DNA from: Erinaceus europaeus
Lineage: Eukaryota; Chordata; Mammalia; Eulipotyphla; Erinaceidae
Direction: 5' to 3'
Length of the DNA stretch: 64,000 nt
Assembly (NCBI RefSeq): GCF_950295315.1
Contig: NC_080185.1
Span: 44,869,237-44,933,236 of the forward strand
Position 1 is the first letter of the stretch. Each line of letters starts with the position of its first letter. A model generated the notes under the pieces. It did no database searches, was not told the DNA's origin, and saw only the letters and a program-made list of their open reading frames with translations. Made by a program: the position numbers and the translations under genes. Positions 31,743 through 42,977 of the stretch are shown here, in pieces.

Positions 31743-34305
31743 GATTCATTTTATTTTTATTTAATGTTTTATTTCTGCTCTACATTCTCCTTGTGGAATC
31801 AGCTTCTTGATTTAGCTGCTCTATAATATCATTATATCACTTCTTTCCACACAACTGGGCCTTTCAATATAACTTGAGCAAATCATTCACATTCAAGTAA
31901 CTGACTAAGTAAGTATTTTAAGTGGTATCAGCTTTCTCAGTCTGTAAACTACACATACTGGAAGGAGCATTTCATTACTACTAGTGACTTAAGCCTGTGA
32001 AGTTCATATATTTGGCCTTATAGGATCAGCCTCCATCTTCATGGACTTACAATGTGTTCATTATCCAATAATGATCTAGACTCTTTCTAGAAAGTCATGA
32101 GAATTATGAAATCCTCAGGCAGGGCAAACTATTAAGAGAAGCAGTGTTGTTTCTTTTCACTTTTTGCATAAACCATACCCTACAATTAGAGGAATACTTC
32201 TGATTAGTGAACTCAGTCCCTGTTGCTGGGGAGATACACTTTTCATCTCACTGCAGGGAAGATTAGCTTTCTTTGGCCTCTTTTGAGTCCTCTTATTAAA
32301 ACCTCTTTTTGGCCACTATTTGGGACCTTGTGCTTTGATGTTCAGCACCGTACTCAGGGGTTCACCTCCCAGGCCTTATGGGACAACATCAAGTTGGGGA
32401 AGAGAAGCAATCAGTATAGGTTATGGAGCAAACTCTGTAATACCCAGTTATGTACTCAGTGTGGTGATTAATCTCAGCTACTTTTCCAAGATTATGCATT
32501 AAGGGTGGAAAAAATCACATCAAAGGTAATAATGCAAACATAGCTAACATTGGTGACATTTAAGCAAGAATCCTCTTTCTAGTTCGTCTATAGCAGTTAT
32601 TTCCTCTCTCTCTATCCTGTCACTTTTTGGCTTTTCTAAGCTATTTTAATTCACACATACCATGGATGCTTTTCACATAAAGCCTCCTCATACCTCTTGC
32701 CCTGAAAACTCTATTCATTGTCCTTTTTATTCACTTAAGTATCTTTACTTGGAAAATTCACAGTCTCCAGAAATCTCTTTGGCAACAACCCAAGGCACTC
32801 AGGAGGTAATGTGCCTGAGATGGGGGACATTTTGAGTTCCATTTCCCAGTAATCTTGTGGAAATATGTCAGGAGCATTTTGCTGAAAGGTTTAGATATTA
32901 TATATATTTTTAGACTGTTAATTCTGACCTCAGATTCTCTTTTTTCCATAAATTGCCCTAAGGCAATGATTATTCCTGGTATGACCTTGGTTTCTTAGTC
33001 AGAATAAGCAAACTCATTCATGGAACATATAGCTTAGTTCTAGATTATATTGGTGCTGGCAATGGTTTAACCTATGAATTCCTGGCCTAAGGCATGAAAG
33101 TTTATTGAGATTTAATTTGAGCCATTATTTATTATTGCTTTGTAAATATATGAGATTGTGATTTCCACGTTTGAAAATCCAGTGGCTATAGGATAATGGT
33201 TGTCTCATATAGCTTATCTACTATAAAACACAATGATATGTCACCTGAAAACTCAATAAAATAGAACTTGAATTTCTTCAGAAACTCACTAAGCCACCCA
33301 TGAGTGCAGGCAAGTGTTTTTAGTGAATGGAAAAGGAATGAGGAAGACACTCTCAAGACTTAAGAAGCCGTGCTCAGTGGCAGCTGCTACCGTTTGGGTA
33401 TTTTCAGAGCAGAGTGCATGATTGGAATAAGGAAGGCAGGGAATTTTGTGGTCCTTAAAACAGTGAACTCAGGGACATCAGTATTGAATTGCTCACTAGA
33501 TTCACCGCAATTTAAGGTAAAAACCTAAGTGAGAACTAGTTCTGTATGAGCTAAACAAGCATTTGCACAAGAGTAGGGAAATAATTCCTACTTTTCTTTG
33601 AACACTCAAGATAAAGGAAATTTCCCATGCTTTTACCCCTCAGAGGCTGGAACTAAAGCAGGGAGACCCTATATTGACATCACAAATACTAAACCAGCCT
33701 GGTCATACAGGATAAAATCTTCCTTCCCCTGTGAAGACTTATAAATAAGGAAATCCAACACACTAGCCTCAATGCCTCTTTCTGGCACAACAGTAAAAAC
33801 CACACTAAATGTAGAAACTTGGGGGAGGGGGGAAAGCAATGACGGAAACTCCACATGACCAGACAAGCAAAGATCTGTTTTTCATTATTATTTGTAACCT
33901 AGCTCTCTTACTGGTGCCAAATGGGTTGCTGAATATGGAAAGTTACTAAACTACATGCAGTTTCTCAGGCTAGTAAAGATATCTGATGCCTTTGCTAGAT
34001 TGGACTTAGTGAGTTAAACTCTGAATCTTATACTAGTTGGTGCTACAAACTGACACCTTCAGAGCAAACAGAATTAATTTTGAGTTTCTTCTCCTAGTGG
34101 AGAAGAAAGAAAAAGGCCTCTTAGATAGCAGGCTATAATAGGAACTGTCAGATTGGCAGCCTAAAACAATAATTTGACTCCAGATTGACAGTCATTTGAT
34201 TTCCGGTATTATTAAATGCCAGAAGGTTATTATAACTCAAGACTCGATGGTGAAGAAGCCATGGTCTTGAATAATGCATGATTAGTAGTAAGTTAAAAGC
34301 TTATC
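31743..34305. other. Unique sequence, 2.6 kb
   Basis: No gene is recognised. One weak C-type SINE scrap may lie at 33048-33110 (GGCCTAAGGCATGAAAG). Frames are all under about 85 codons and have no motif. Confidence 0.4.
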
Positions 34306-34309
34306 TAGT

Positions 34310-34480
34310 TTAGTTATATGAAATTCGTCTGATAGCCCACTTGGATACTGTGTTGCTTTGTCATGTGAATGGTGCAGGTTCAAGTTCTGTGCCACTGAAT
34401 TAAGAAAAGCTTTGATTCTACGGTTTCTTAACTTCTTTTTCTCTCTGTATGTATCTGTCTTTATTTGAGAAGAAAAGAAG
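34310..34480 (+). repeat. Family D SINE
   Basis: CCCACTTGGATACTGTGTTG, CTTTGTCATGTGAATGGTGC, AGGTTCAAGTTCTGTGCCAC and AGAAAAGCTTTGATTCTACG are a D-type head with B box, followed by a TCTCTCTGTATG stretch. Confidence 0.7.
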
Positions 34481-34669
34481 CTCAGAGCAATAAAATGGTA
34501 GAGCAGCAAAAAAGATAGAAGAAAGATAAAAGAAGGAAGGGAGGAAGGAAAAAGAAAAGACAGAGCATATACTTGGGTCAGAGTAGAAATCACATCTCTT
34601 AAGTCAATCCAATGAGCAACCGAGAACTTTTGATGATTTCAGATCAAGAACCAGCATTAGAAACACACG

Positions 34670-35011
34670 TCGGGGTTGGTCAGCAGCACAGAGGGTCAAG
34701 TGCACATGACACGACACGCAAGGACTGGCATAAGGATCCCAGTTTGAGCCCCTGGCACCCCACCTGCAGGGGAACACTTCACAAGCGGTGAAGCAGGTCT
34801 GCTGGTGTCTTTCTCTCCCCCTCTTCTCTTGATTTCTCTCTGTCCTATCCAACAACAATGACATCAATAACAACAACAATAATAGACACACACACACAAA
34901 ACAACAACAACAAAGGTAACAAAAGGGAAAAAATAACCTCCAGGAGCAGTGGATTCGTGGTGCAGGCACTGAGCCCCAGCAGTAACCCTGAAGGCAAAAA
35001 AAGTAAAAAGA
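34670..35011 (+). repeat. Family A-prime SINE
   Basis: Head GGGTTGGTCAGCAGCACAGA, core GCGGTGAAGCAGGTCTGC, a CAACAACAATGACATCAATA tail with ACACACACAC, and then CTCCAGGAGCAGTGGATTCG and CAGTAACCCTGAAGGC, the terminal module, in plus orientation. This copy shows that the module lies at the 3' end of the SINE. Confidence 0.92.
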
Positions 35012-35222
35012 GGGACCTGGGTGGTGGCACACCTGGTTGAGCACACATATTACAATGTGCAGGGACCCAGGTTCGAGACCCCAGTCCCCACCTGCAGGGA
35101 GAAAGCTTCACAAGTAGTGAAGCAGTGCTGCAGGTGCCTCTCTGTCTCTTTCCCTCTATCCCTCCCTTCCCTCTCGATTTCTGGCTGTCTTTATCAAATA
35201 AATAAATAAAGATAATTAAAAA
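35012..35222 (+). repeat. Family B SINE, tandem to A-prime
   Basis: GGGACCTGGGTGGTGGCACA begins the head, CCAGGTTCGAGACCCCAGTC is the B box, and GCAGGGAGAAAGCTTCACAA and GTGAAGCAGTGCTGCAGG are the core. AAATAAATAAATAAAGATAA is the tail. It is the cleanest B copy here and directly follows the A-prime element, head to tail. Confidence 0.93.
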
Positions 35223-35685
35223 ATTTTTAAGATGCATGTCCTACCCTAGAGTAGGAATATATCCTTTGACTGGAGGGTAGGAAGAAGCTGATCATATAAT
35301 CTGGATTGATCAGGAATACTGTAGTTAAGAGCTAACAATAATGACAAACCTACTGAAAATTACACTGGCATGGTGATCTGGTTACTAACAGTAATAAATA
35401 CCAAATATTAGGAAATGTTTTCAGGTCTCATTTTATTTCACCCATTCATAGGTAATCTTAATATACCCAACATCACTAATGGAAAAATACAAGCTCAGCA
35501 GAAAGTAGTCACTTTTTTCTAAAAATTAATTTTTAACGAATTGCACGTGGTTTTGTAACTTCACAGGGTGACTATACACCCCAAATTCCCACTCACACAT
35601 ACAAGAAACAAAGATTCTTCAGCACAGAAGGTTGTATGATATTTATGTTGAAGTCTTGATTTTACTGATGATTTTTACCCTGTTT
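35223..35685. other. Unique sequence
   Basis: No repeat or gene recognised. Confidence 0.4.
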
Positions 35686-35689
35686 TCTA

Positions 35690-35961
35690 TTCTTTTTTAT
35701 ATTTGTTTATTCCCTTTTGTTGCCCTTGTTTTATTATTATGGTTATCATTGATATTGTTGTTGTTGGATAGGACAGAGAGAAATGGAGAGATGAGGGGAA
35801 GGCAGAGAGGGGGGAGAGAAAGACAGACACCTGCAGACTCTCTTCACCGCCTGTGAAGCTACTCCCCTGCAGGTGGGGAGCCGGGGGCTCGAACCGGGAT
35901 CCTTAACGCCAGTCCTTGCACTTTGCCATGCGCTTAACCCGCTGTGCTGCCACCCGACTCC
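35690..35961 (-). repeat. Family A SINE
   Basis: A complete minus copy: CCCTTTTGTTGCCCTTGTTT, GGATAGGACAGAGAGAAATG, GGGGGCTCGAACCGGGATCC (B-box complement) and head end GCTGTGCTGCCACCCGACTC. Confidence 0.93.
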
Positions 35962-36164
35962 CTCTGTTCTACTGATAGCTGCCGTCTAAATAATCTTTCA
36001 TATGTCTGTATCAGCCAACTGAGGAGGCATCTTCTGGGGAACTATTTCCTGCCTTCTACATAATTTGGGCTGTCTTTCTTACATGCCGTTACTAAAAGCC
36101 AACACTTTATGAAGGTAATATTGACTTCAGTAGATTATACGTTACCATGATGTTATTACTTTCT

Positions 36165-36432
36165 TTTTTTATTTTTATATTTATTTATTTTCCCTTTTGT
36201 TGCCCTTGATTTCTTATTGTTGTTGAAGTTATTATTTTTGTTATTGATGTCGTCATTGTTAGATAGGAAGACAGAAAGGGGGAGAGAAAGATAGACACCT
36301 GCAGACCTGCTTCACCACTTATGAAGAGACTCCCCTGCAGGTGGAGAGCTGGGGGCTCGAACCCAGATTCTTACACTGGTCCTTGGCTTTGGGCCATGTG
36401 CGCTTAACCTGCTGTGCTACCGCCGGACTCCC
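36165..36432 (-). repeat. Family A SINE with 16-bp TSD
   Basis: GATGTTATTACTTTCT lies at 36149-36164 and again at 36433-36448. The copy is complete at the head but lacks the GAGAAATGGAGAGAGG part between GATAGGA and AGACAG. Confidence 0.95.
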
Positions 36433-36494
36433 GATGTTATTACTTTCTATAATTAACCAAAGGCTACATTATCAGACCAGTGTATTTATCTGTT

Positions 36495-36755
36495 TGTTTT
36501 TCTTCCCACTGGGGTTACTGCTGGAGCTCATTTTCTCTCTGACTTTTGGTAGCCATTTTGTTTTTCCTTTATGTCTTTCCTAGTGGCTGAAGGGGAAGCA
36601 AGAGAGAGGGACAAAGAAATACAGATACCTGTAGCATGATCCACTGCTCGAGGACCCCTTTCCCCCCATGACGGTGGAAAACAGGGGATTCACCTTTCTT
36701 TCCTGTTGCATGATAATGTGTGAGTCTCAATGGGTAGCCCACAGTCTGACCTGGA
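36495..36755 (-). repeat. Diverged A-prime SINE
   Basis: CCACTGGGGTTACTGCTGGA, TGGTAGCCATTTTGTTTTTC, AGAGAGGGACAAAGAAATAC and TGTAGCATGATCCACTGCTC retain the A-prime order. The right end is poorly preserved. Confidence 0.6.
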
Positions 36756-36802
36756 TCACTACTCTTTTGACTAAGTACTGTTGTCATTAAAAATTGTATT
36801 TT

Positions 36803-37100
36803 GGGAGTAAGGTGGTAGCACAGCGGTTTAAGAGCAGGCTGCGCAAAGTGTAAGGACCAGCATAAGGACCCCAGTTCGAGCCCCTGGCTCCCCACCTGCA
36901 GGGGAGTCGCTTCACAGGCGGTGAAGCAGGTCTGCAGGTGTCTGTCTTCCTCTCTCCCTCTCTGTCTTCCCCATCTCTCTCCATTTCTCTCTGTCCTATC
37001 CAACAACAATGACATCAATAACAACAATAAGTACAGCAATAAAACAGCAAGGGCAACAAAAGGGAATAAAGAAAATAAATATTTAATTTAAAAAAAAACC
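36803..37100 (+). repeat. Family A SINE
   Basis: GGGAGTAAGGTGGTAGCACA, AGTTCGAGCCCCTGGCTCCC, GGCGGTGAAGCAGGTCTGC and a CAAGGGCAACAAAAGGG tail. TGTATTTT at 36795-36802 and 37101-37108 is a short candidate TSD. The antisense frames over it (156 and 65 codons) are SINE artefacts. Confidence 0.93.
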
Positions 37101-37108
37101 TGTATTTT

Positions 37109-38920
37109 ATTGATGTTGCGTTTCTGGTCTCTGTACAATTTCCTATGGAGCTGTTCCGATACCCACAATGCTTCTACTTAAACTCAAAGTTCATGTGCAT
37201 ATTATTCATTTGCTGAGTCTATGCAGATTTCTAGTTTTGATATCACTTGTATTTTATGTCACTATGCAGGATGTTATGTATAGGTTTTGGCTAATGATGC
37301 CTCCAGAGTCATAGGTCTGTCAAGGTCATTAATTTCCTGAACTTTTTTTCTCTTCTCCTTTCAGTAAGTCTTTAATCTCTGCCTTTAGCCCTCTAAGTAG
37401 CATATCCTTTATGTCCAAGATCCTTATTTTTTAAGACTGTAAAATGGGGATAATCATTCTTGTGCCTCCCTTGTCCACAGGGGTAGCAGAAGAATGAATG
37501 TGTTTTGCTGGTGGAGTCCTTTGGGCTCTTGGGGGGAAATGACACTCTATTAGTTCAAGGCAGTAATACTGAGAAAGGATGACAGTAGGAATACATATAA
37601 ATAAATTATTTAGCATTTGATCATCTCAATTTCAGTTTTCCCAGGGTATTTTAGAGTTTGTACATTTTGTAGAAACTGCAACAGGGCTCCCAAAATGCCA
37701 TTAGGAAAGTTTTCAGGCATATTCTGTTACTCATTTTAGTAAAATATAGTATCTTCTTGTAAGTTGGATCATTACAATAATTGATTATTCGAATGCAGTG
37801 TTTTGCAAAATTAATAGAGAAATATTCTCTCTGATGCTGGCAAAAAAAAAAAAAACCTACGAACTGTAATTGCATGTCATGAAGGAACTTATGCAGATAG
37901 CAGAAGGGAAACAGTCCCAAAACATCTGACAAAGGAGTACACCTGACTCTCTTCATTCATTTATCTTCTGTAGAAGGTGACACACAAGTACAGCCATCTT
38001 TTTAATGGGGAAAAATGAAAGAGGTGAAAAGCTTTTGACAAGGCCATATATTTGTACCAAAAATGGAGCTTCCTGGGGAGAACTTTTTTTTTTTCAAGTA
38101 GTTTTCTGCCATCTGCCATGGATCAGTGTCGGAGGGAGGTGGGATGCCATCAACAACTGATGGATCTGCATAGTGGTATGGTTCCTCCAGGCCCCTTGAT
38201 TATCCTTCAGAACAATCTCATTTTTTCTCCACTGCCTATTGTGGTTAACTGTGTTTACTGAGGGCAACTGTAATCAGGAGAGTTAGTAGACTAGGTAGGA
38301 TAAGGCCTTATTTGACTTCTCCTAATAACAGAGCATGTTCCAGTGTCCCATTTCATTCTGTTCTCCTCTCATGCTTAAATGGTATATTGGGGTGAGCTCA
38401 AAAAAATCAGGCTAAATCTCTTTAAATCCATATAGAGGCTTAGGCAATTACTGCATCTCCAATCCCTGTCCCATTTCCTCGCATGACTTCCCCTTGAACT
38501 TGCTGCGCCTTCTGGCATTCATTCCCAGTTTGTCAATTTAAGGCTCAAGTTCTTCTTATTTAGAGGTTGTTTATGCAAATCAGTGTCCCTTCAGAGTGAT
38601 GAAAGGAAGCTTTGAATTTTAACTATACTAGTAAATAGCCAATCACTGATACATCAGACAACATCCCATCATCCACTCAGAAACCTCTGAGAGGGCTTAT
38701 TTACTTTGGTGGCACATGATGACTGACTTGATTAAAATATTTAGCATTTTTTTCAAATACAGTGCCATCATCAAATGCTATTATGAATATTTACATAGCC
38801 ATCCAGATAAAAGGATGATTCAAAAATTTTTTCTGTTGGATTTTGTTGGACACTTTTGATATTTGGAATAGCAACGTTTTCAGCATTTACTGTGTTCAGA
38901 GAATTGTGCTAGCAGTGAAA
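37109..38920. other. Unique sequence, 1.8 kb
   Basis: No recognised element or gene. A 101-codon minus frame (37651-37956) carries an internal poly-Phe run and no family motif. I do not regard it as an exon. Confidence 0.4.
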
Positions 38921-38930
38921 TAGTTGAATT

Positions 38931-39149
38931 TTTTTTATTATTCTTTATTTTTTCTTTCTGATTTTTATTAGGACAGAGAGGAACTGAGAGAGGAGAAAGA
39001 GAGAAAGGGGGAGAGAAAGATAGACACCTAAAAACCTGCTTTACCACTACTGAAGTGCCCCCCTGTGGGTAAGGAATGAGAGCTTGAAGTTGGGTCCTTG
39101 TGACTGATAATTTATGAGAGTAACCAGATGTCCCACAGTCTGGATCAAG
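38931..39149 (-). repeat. Family A SINE, shortened tail, with TSD
   Basis: TTAGGACAGAGAGGAACTGA, AAAGATAGACACCTAAAAAC, GAGCTTGAAGTTGGGTCC and a diverged head follow the A order. TAGTTGAATT at 38921-38930 and 39150-39159 is the TSD. Confidence 0.82.
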
Positions 39150-39153
39150 TAGT

Positions 39154-39159
<6 letters not shown>

Positions 39160-39232
<73 letters not shown>
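39160..39232. repeat. Compound (TC)n(TG)n microsatellite
   Basis: About 14 TC units switch to about 21 TG units. The array starts exactly at the SINE's right-hand TSD. Confidence 0.95.
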
Positions 39233-39233
<1 letters not shown>

Positions 39234-40005
39234 TCTTTCTTTCTTTGCAAACACCGTTCAGTTCTGTCTTATATGGTGGTATTAGATGAAGATTAAGATA
39301 TGGAACATTTGTCCCCAGGAATCTTTGGTTTTGGCTAAATCACAGAGAGGGAGGGGAATTTTGAGAATGTCTGAGGAGGAAGCCATTGATTCCCTTACTT
39401 AGAGGGAAAAACAAAGGAAGAGCACAAGAATTAGTAATAGGTGTAAAGGAAGAGAGTGTAGCACATTAGAAAGTGCATAAATGAGGCACAGCTGTGCCAA
39501 GGTTGCCATTTTGCCCACTCATTTCTATATGCCTACTTATTTTTTCCTGAATAAAGTCTACAATGCCTGAGAGGAGGGTCTTCCTAATTCTTTGGGAGGC
39601 AGAAACCATGGGGAGTAACATCTTGGTGTCATTTCCCCCCCCACAACAGCATGGGGGATTGATACATAAACTGAGATATTTCCTTAGCCACTGTGCTCTC
39701 TTCCCAGCCTCCAGTAGTTGAATATTTTTGCAAAATTTATGGGATTACTACTGTAGGACCTCCACCTTTTTGTCGCTGCTAACTGCATTAGGCAGTATTC
39801 ATGGTTACATTTGCAAAACCAGTTTACAGTCCTGTATTAGGTAGGTGATGTGCTTGACATGGCCTAGAACATTAAGCAGTAATTCAATCTCACACATACT
39901 AATTAACTCATCATTATGCCCCCAAAGCATAATGTGTAGAGACAGAGATGAAACTTCCTTCTGTGTCTAGATATATTTTCTTTTACTTTTAAAAAGAAAA
40001 TACAT
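39233..40005. other. Unique sequence with a SINE scrap
   Basis: The stretch 39630-39712 (CATGGGGGATTGATACATAA, TTAGCCACTGTGCTCTCTTC) looks like the head of a degraded minus SINE. The rest is unassigned. Confidence 0.4.
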
Positions 40006-40007
40006 CT

Positions 40008-40034
40008 TTTGTAAAAATTTCCTGAGAGAGATAA

Positions 40035-40069
<35 letters not shown>

Positions 40070-40162
40070 GATATCAAGATTCCAGTGCAATGCTCAGCAC
40101 TGGCATATGGTACTGCCGGGGTTTGAGCCTGTGAATTTTTCTGCCTCAGACATGAAGATCTA
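40008..40162 (-). repeat. Family C-like SINE with GATA/GACA tract
   Basis: AGTGCAATGCTCAGCACTGG, GGGGTTTGAGCCTGTGAAT and CTCAGACATGAAGATCT follow the C order. The GATA then GACA tract at 40036-40069 replaces the usual simple region. Confidence 0.6.
40036..40069. repeat. (GATA)n(GACA)n microsatellite
   Basis: Three GATA units are followed by six to seven GACA units. Confidence 0.92.
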
Positions 40163-40164
40163 GG

Positions 40165-40383
40165 GGGGCTGTCTGGCGACTTGCCTGGTTAAGCGCAGAC
40201 TTATTATTCACATAGACCCAGGTACAATCCCCCAGTCCCCACCTGCAGGGGTGAAGCTTCACTAACAGTGAACCATTGCTGCAGGTGTTTCTCTTTCTCT
40301 CATTCTCCCTCGCTCCCTCCGCCTTCCACTTTCTATTTCTCTTGTACCTACCAAATAAATAAAAATTTAAAAGTAAATAAAAA
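40165..40383 (+). repeat. Family B SINE
   Basis: GGGGGGCTGTCTGGCGACTT, CCCAGGTACAATCCCCCAGT (B-box region), GGGGTGAAGCTTCACTAACA and a CCAAATAAATAAAAATTTAA tail. Confidence 0.85.
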
Positions 40384-40586
40384 GCTCTTTAAAAAAGAAA
40401 TTCTGGTGTACAACTCCAGCTCTTTATCAGAACCCTTTGGGCAGGTTGAGCAATCAAATTAATCAGATTAGGGTCAGAAAAGAGTTAATTGAATTACTTA
40501 TGAATTAAAGATATGTAAGGAGAGAGAATGGTGTCGCATGATGAACACCAAATGTTTTTGTCATAGGATACTTGCCATCTCCTTCC

Positions 40587-40621
<35 letters not shown>

Positions 40622-41150
40622 GTTTGCACATGAATGTTGATAGGATGATTACTTGTGCTGACAATGCCACTTCCGGGCAATAGCTCAAATGTTACATCTT
40701 CTAGGTAGTTAAGGGATCAGTCTAAGTTTATCTTATGTCTTCAGGGCTACCACTGACCTTAACTTGAACTATTTACATGCTGGTGACATCTTCTAGGGAT
40801 GTTCTAGACACCTTGCATATAAGGTTATTTGAGCATCTTGGGGTAGGTCTAGCCTTTAGCAGTCAAATTAAAAATGCAGTCTGACTTGTCTCTTCCCAGA
40901 CTTTATTAATTCCTTACTTCCCTGGAAAGGATAATCAGGTGCAAGTAGTATTTATTTCTGGGTCCATCAATCCCTGGACCCCCAAAACACCCCTCAACCC
41001 AACCCCTGCCAAGTTATTTTCTGCCTCCTGAAGCTCTTTGTTAATTTCCATCACTAGCTTTTCCTATTGTGGTTTCCATACTCTCCACCTGCTACCTTTA
41101 TATGAGCCTCTTATTTATTTATTTATTTGCTTATTTATTAATTTGTTTAT
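40384..41150. other. Unique sequence with (GT)n
   Basis: A GT-rich tract at 40588-40623 and a TTTA-rich tract at 41108-41157 are the only features recognised. Confidence 0.6.
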
Positions 41151-41152
41151 TT

Positions 41153-41222
41153 ATTTTGCCACCAGCTTATTGCTGGGGCTCTGTGCCAGCACTACGAATC
41201 CACAGGCTAGAAGGGTGTTTTG
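41153..41222 (-). repeat. A-prime terminal-module fragment
   Basis: TTTTGCCACCAGCTTATTGC, TGGGGCTCTGTGCCAGCACT and ACGAATCCACAGGCTAG form the module alone, with no SINE core to its right. Confidence 0.7.
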
Positions 41223-41518
41223 CCACATGCGAATCACCTATAACTGTTATATCTGTTGCCCTGAGGTCTGGCAATTGGGCATGGGATAACTGGAATAAAT
41301 TAAATGTTTTATGGCATCAAAAGAATGTATCTGATATAATGACATTTGGACAATGGCAGTTTTAAACACCCCTACCTACATTTCTGATGTTTCTACAACC
41401 ATGAAAATATGTTCTGACCTTTCGATACTGATGTTTAACTCTCTGTTAATTTTGTCTTGACATTTACCCCTGATGTACATCTTTGATTTCCTTCTTTCCT
41501 TTTTGATGTAATGAATAC

Positions 41519-41812
41519 ACTGTTTTTTTAATTGCCATGAGGGTTATCGCTAGGGCTAGTGCTGGCACTACAAATCCATGACTCCTTGTGGCCATTTTTA
41601 CTTTTTTTTTTCCCTATTTTTTTTCATTATATAGCACAGAGAAAAATTGAGAGAGGAGGGGGAAAATAGAGAGTGAAAGAGAGAGATACCTGCAGACCTT
41701 GGTCATTGCTCGTGAAGTGCCCCCCCACCCCCGAACGTGGGCTGGTGGAGCAAATTGAGTACCTGGCTTAATAATATGTGGGCTTAATCGCGTGTGCCAC
41801 CACCCAGCTTCC
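41519..41812 (-). repeat. Family A-prime SINE with TSD
   Basis: TTTTTTTAATTGCCATGAGG, GGGCTAGTGCTGGCACTACA, TAGCACAGAGAAAAATTGAG and AGATACCTGCAGACCTTGGT. Its B-box and head portions are diverged. TGTAATGAATA (41508-41518) and TGTAATGCATA (41813-41823) are a one-mismatch TSD. Confidence 0.85.
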
Positions 41813-42034
41813 TGTAATGCATAAGTTTATCAATACTCTGGGAGAAGCTTTGGATGGTGCCTAACACTCGGCACTGCTCTAGCTTGGGGTGCCTTATCTC
41901 TGTGTGCGTACCTCCAGTTTTCTTCAGATCATTGTCCTATGACTGAAATGAATTTCTCTCAACTATGAGATGCATCGATTCTCAGGTTCTTGGCAGTTGG
42001 CAAAGGTTCTCCACCCTTTTATCAGCCATAATTA

Positions 42035-42302
42035 TGTTTTCATTTTTAATTGGGTTATTGCTGAGGCTTGGTACCTTTATGAGTAATCCACCATTTCTGG
42101 TGGCCATCATAATTATTATTTTTTCTTTCTTTGATAAGTAGAGAATGTGAGATGAGAGGGGGAGGTAGATAGAGAGACATCTCCAATATTGCTTCAAGGA
42201 TTGTGAAACTTCCTCCTCTGCGGGTGGGCACCTGGGACTTGAACTCTGGTTCTTGTACATTTTAATGTCTTCAGTGAACCAGGTACACCACTGTCCAGCT
42301 CC
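42035..42302 (-). repeat. Family A-prime SINE
   Basis: AATTGGGTTATTGCTGAGGC, CACCATTTCTGGTGGCCATC, AGATAGAGAGACATCTCCAA, ACTTGAACTCTGGTTC and CCAGGTACACCACTGTCCAG. A 136-codon antisense frame over it is an artefact. Confidence 0.78.
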
Positions 42303-42977
42303 TAAAACATAAAAATTGATGGAATTTATCATCTCTGTTTTATCAGTGTTCATCAGATTTTGTGAGTGTGTTGCCCATGGCTTCTGGAACACATTACCAC
42401 AGATTCAGTCACTCAGCACAGCTCTCATTTCTTGTCTGATCAATATGTAGAAATGTGAAATGGTTAAACTTAACCTGTGAACAGGGTTTCCTTCCATTTT
42501 TTCTTGGGTGAAAACATTTGTTTCCTTGTCTTTCTTAACTTATAAAAACTAATCACAACCCTTGGTTTATAGTTGTGTTTCCACAATCTTATCAACCAGA
42601 AATATTGGTTGTGTTTCTGTTTCTCTCTTCCATAGTCATGAATTTTTCTGACAGTTGTCTGTGATAACTCTTTGCTCATGTGGTTAGATGGCTTCATCTG
42701 TGTAATCCAGGATTATCTTCTCATCTGGAATTTGATTACATCTTCAAAAATTCCATATGTCATATTAATTAACAATTTCTGTCTCCTGTTTTTAAGAGTG
42801 GGGAATAGCATAATTCTCCCCACGCCCCATATCTTCTCACTGAAATTCCCAGAGGTCCCATGGTTGAGAACTCCAGTGGTATTTTGAGTCCTTGTCTTGT
42901 TGTATCTCTTGTCTACATAAACAATGGGGAAAAAATAGATCATTCCTTAAATTGCTTCCTGAGAATGTTGTTTCACT
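42303..42977. other. Unique sequence
   Basis: No recognised element. Frames of 71-76 codons on both strands lack motifs. Confidence 0.4.

Noticed and set aside
36569..37039. 156-codon minus frame
   Set aside because: It runs antisense through a family A SINE and its neighbour. Similar translations (DRTERNGER...) appear at every SINE.
37651..37956. 101-codon minus frame in unique DNA
   Set aside because: It has no motif and an internal Phe run from a poly(A) stretch, and no splice or start context favours it.
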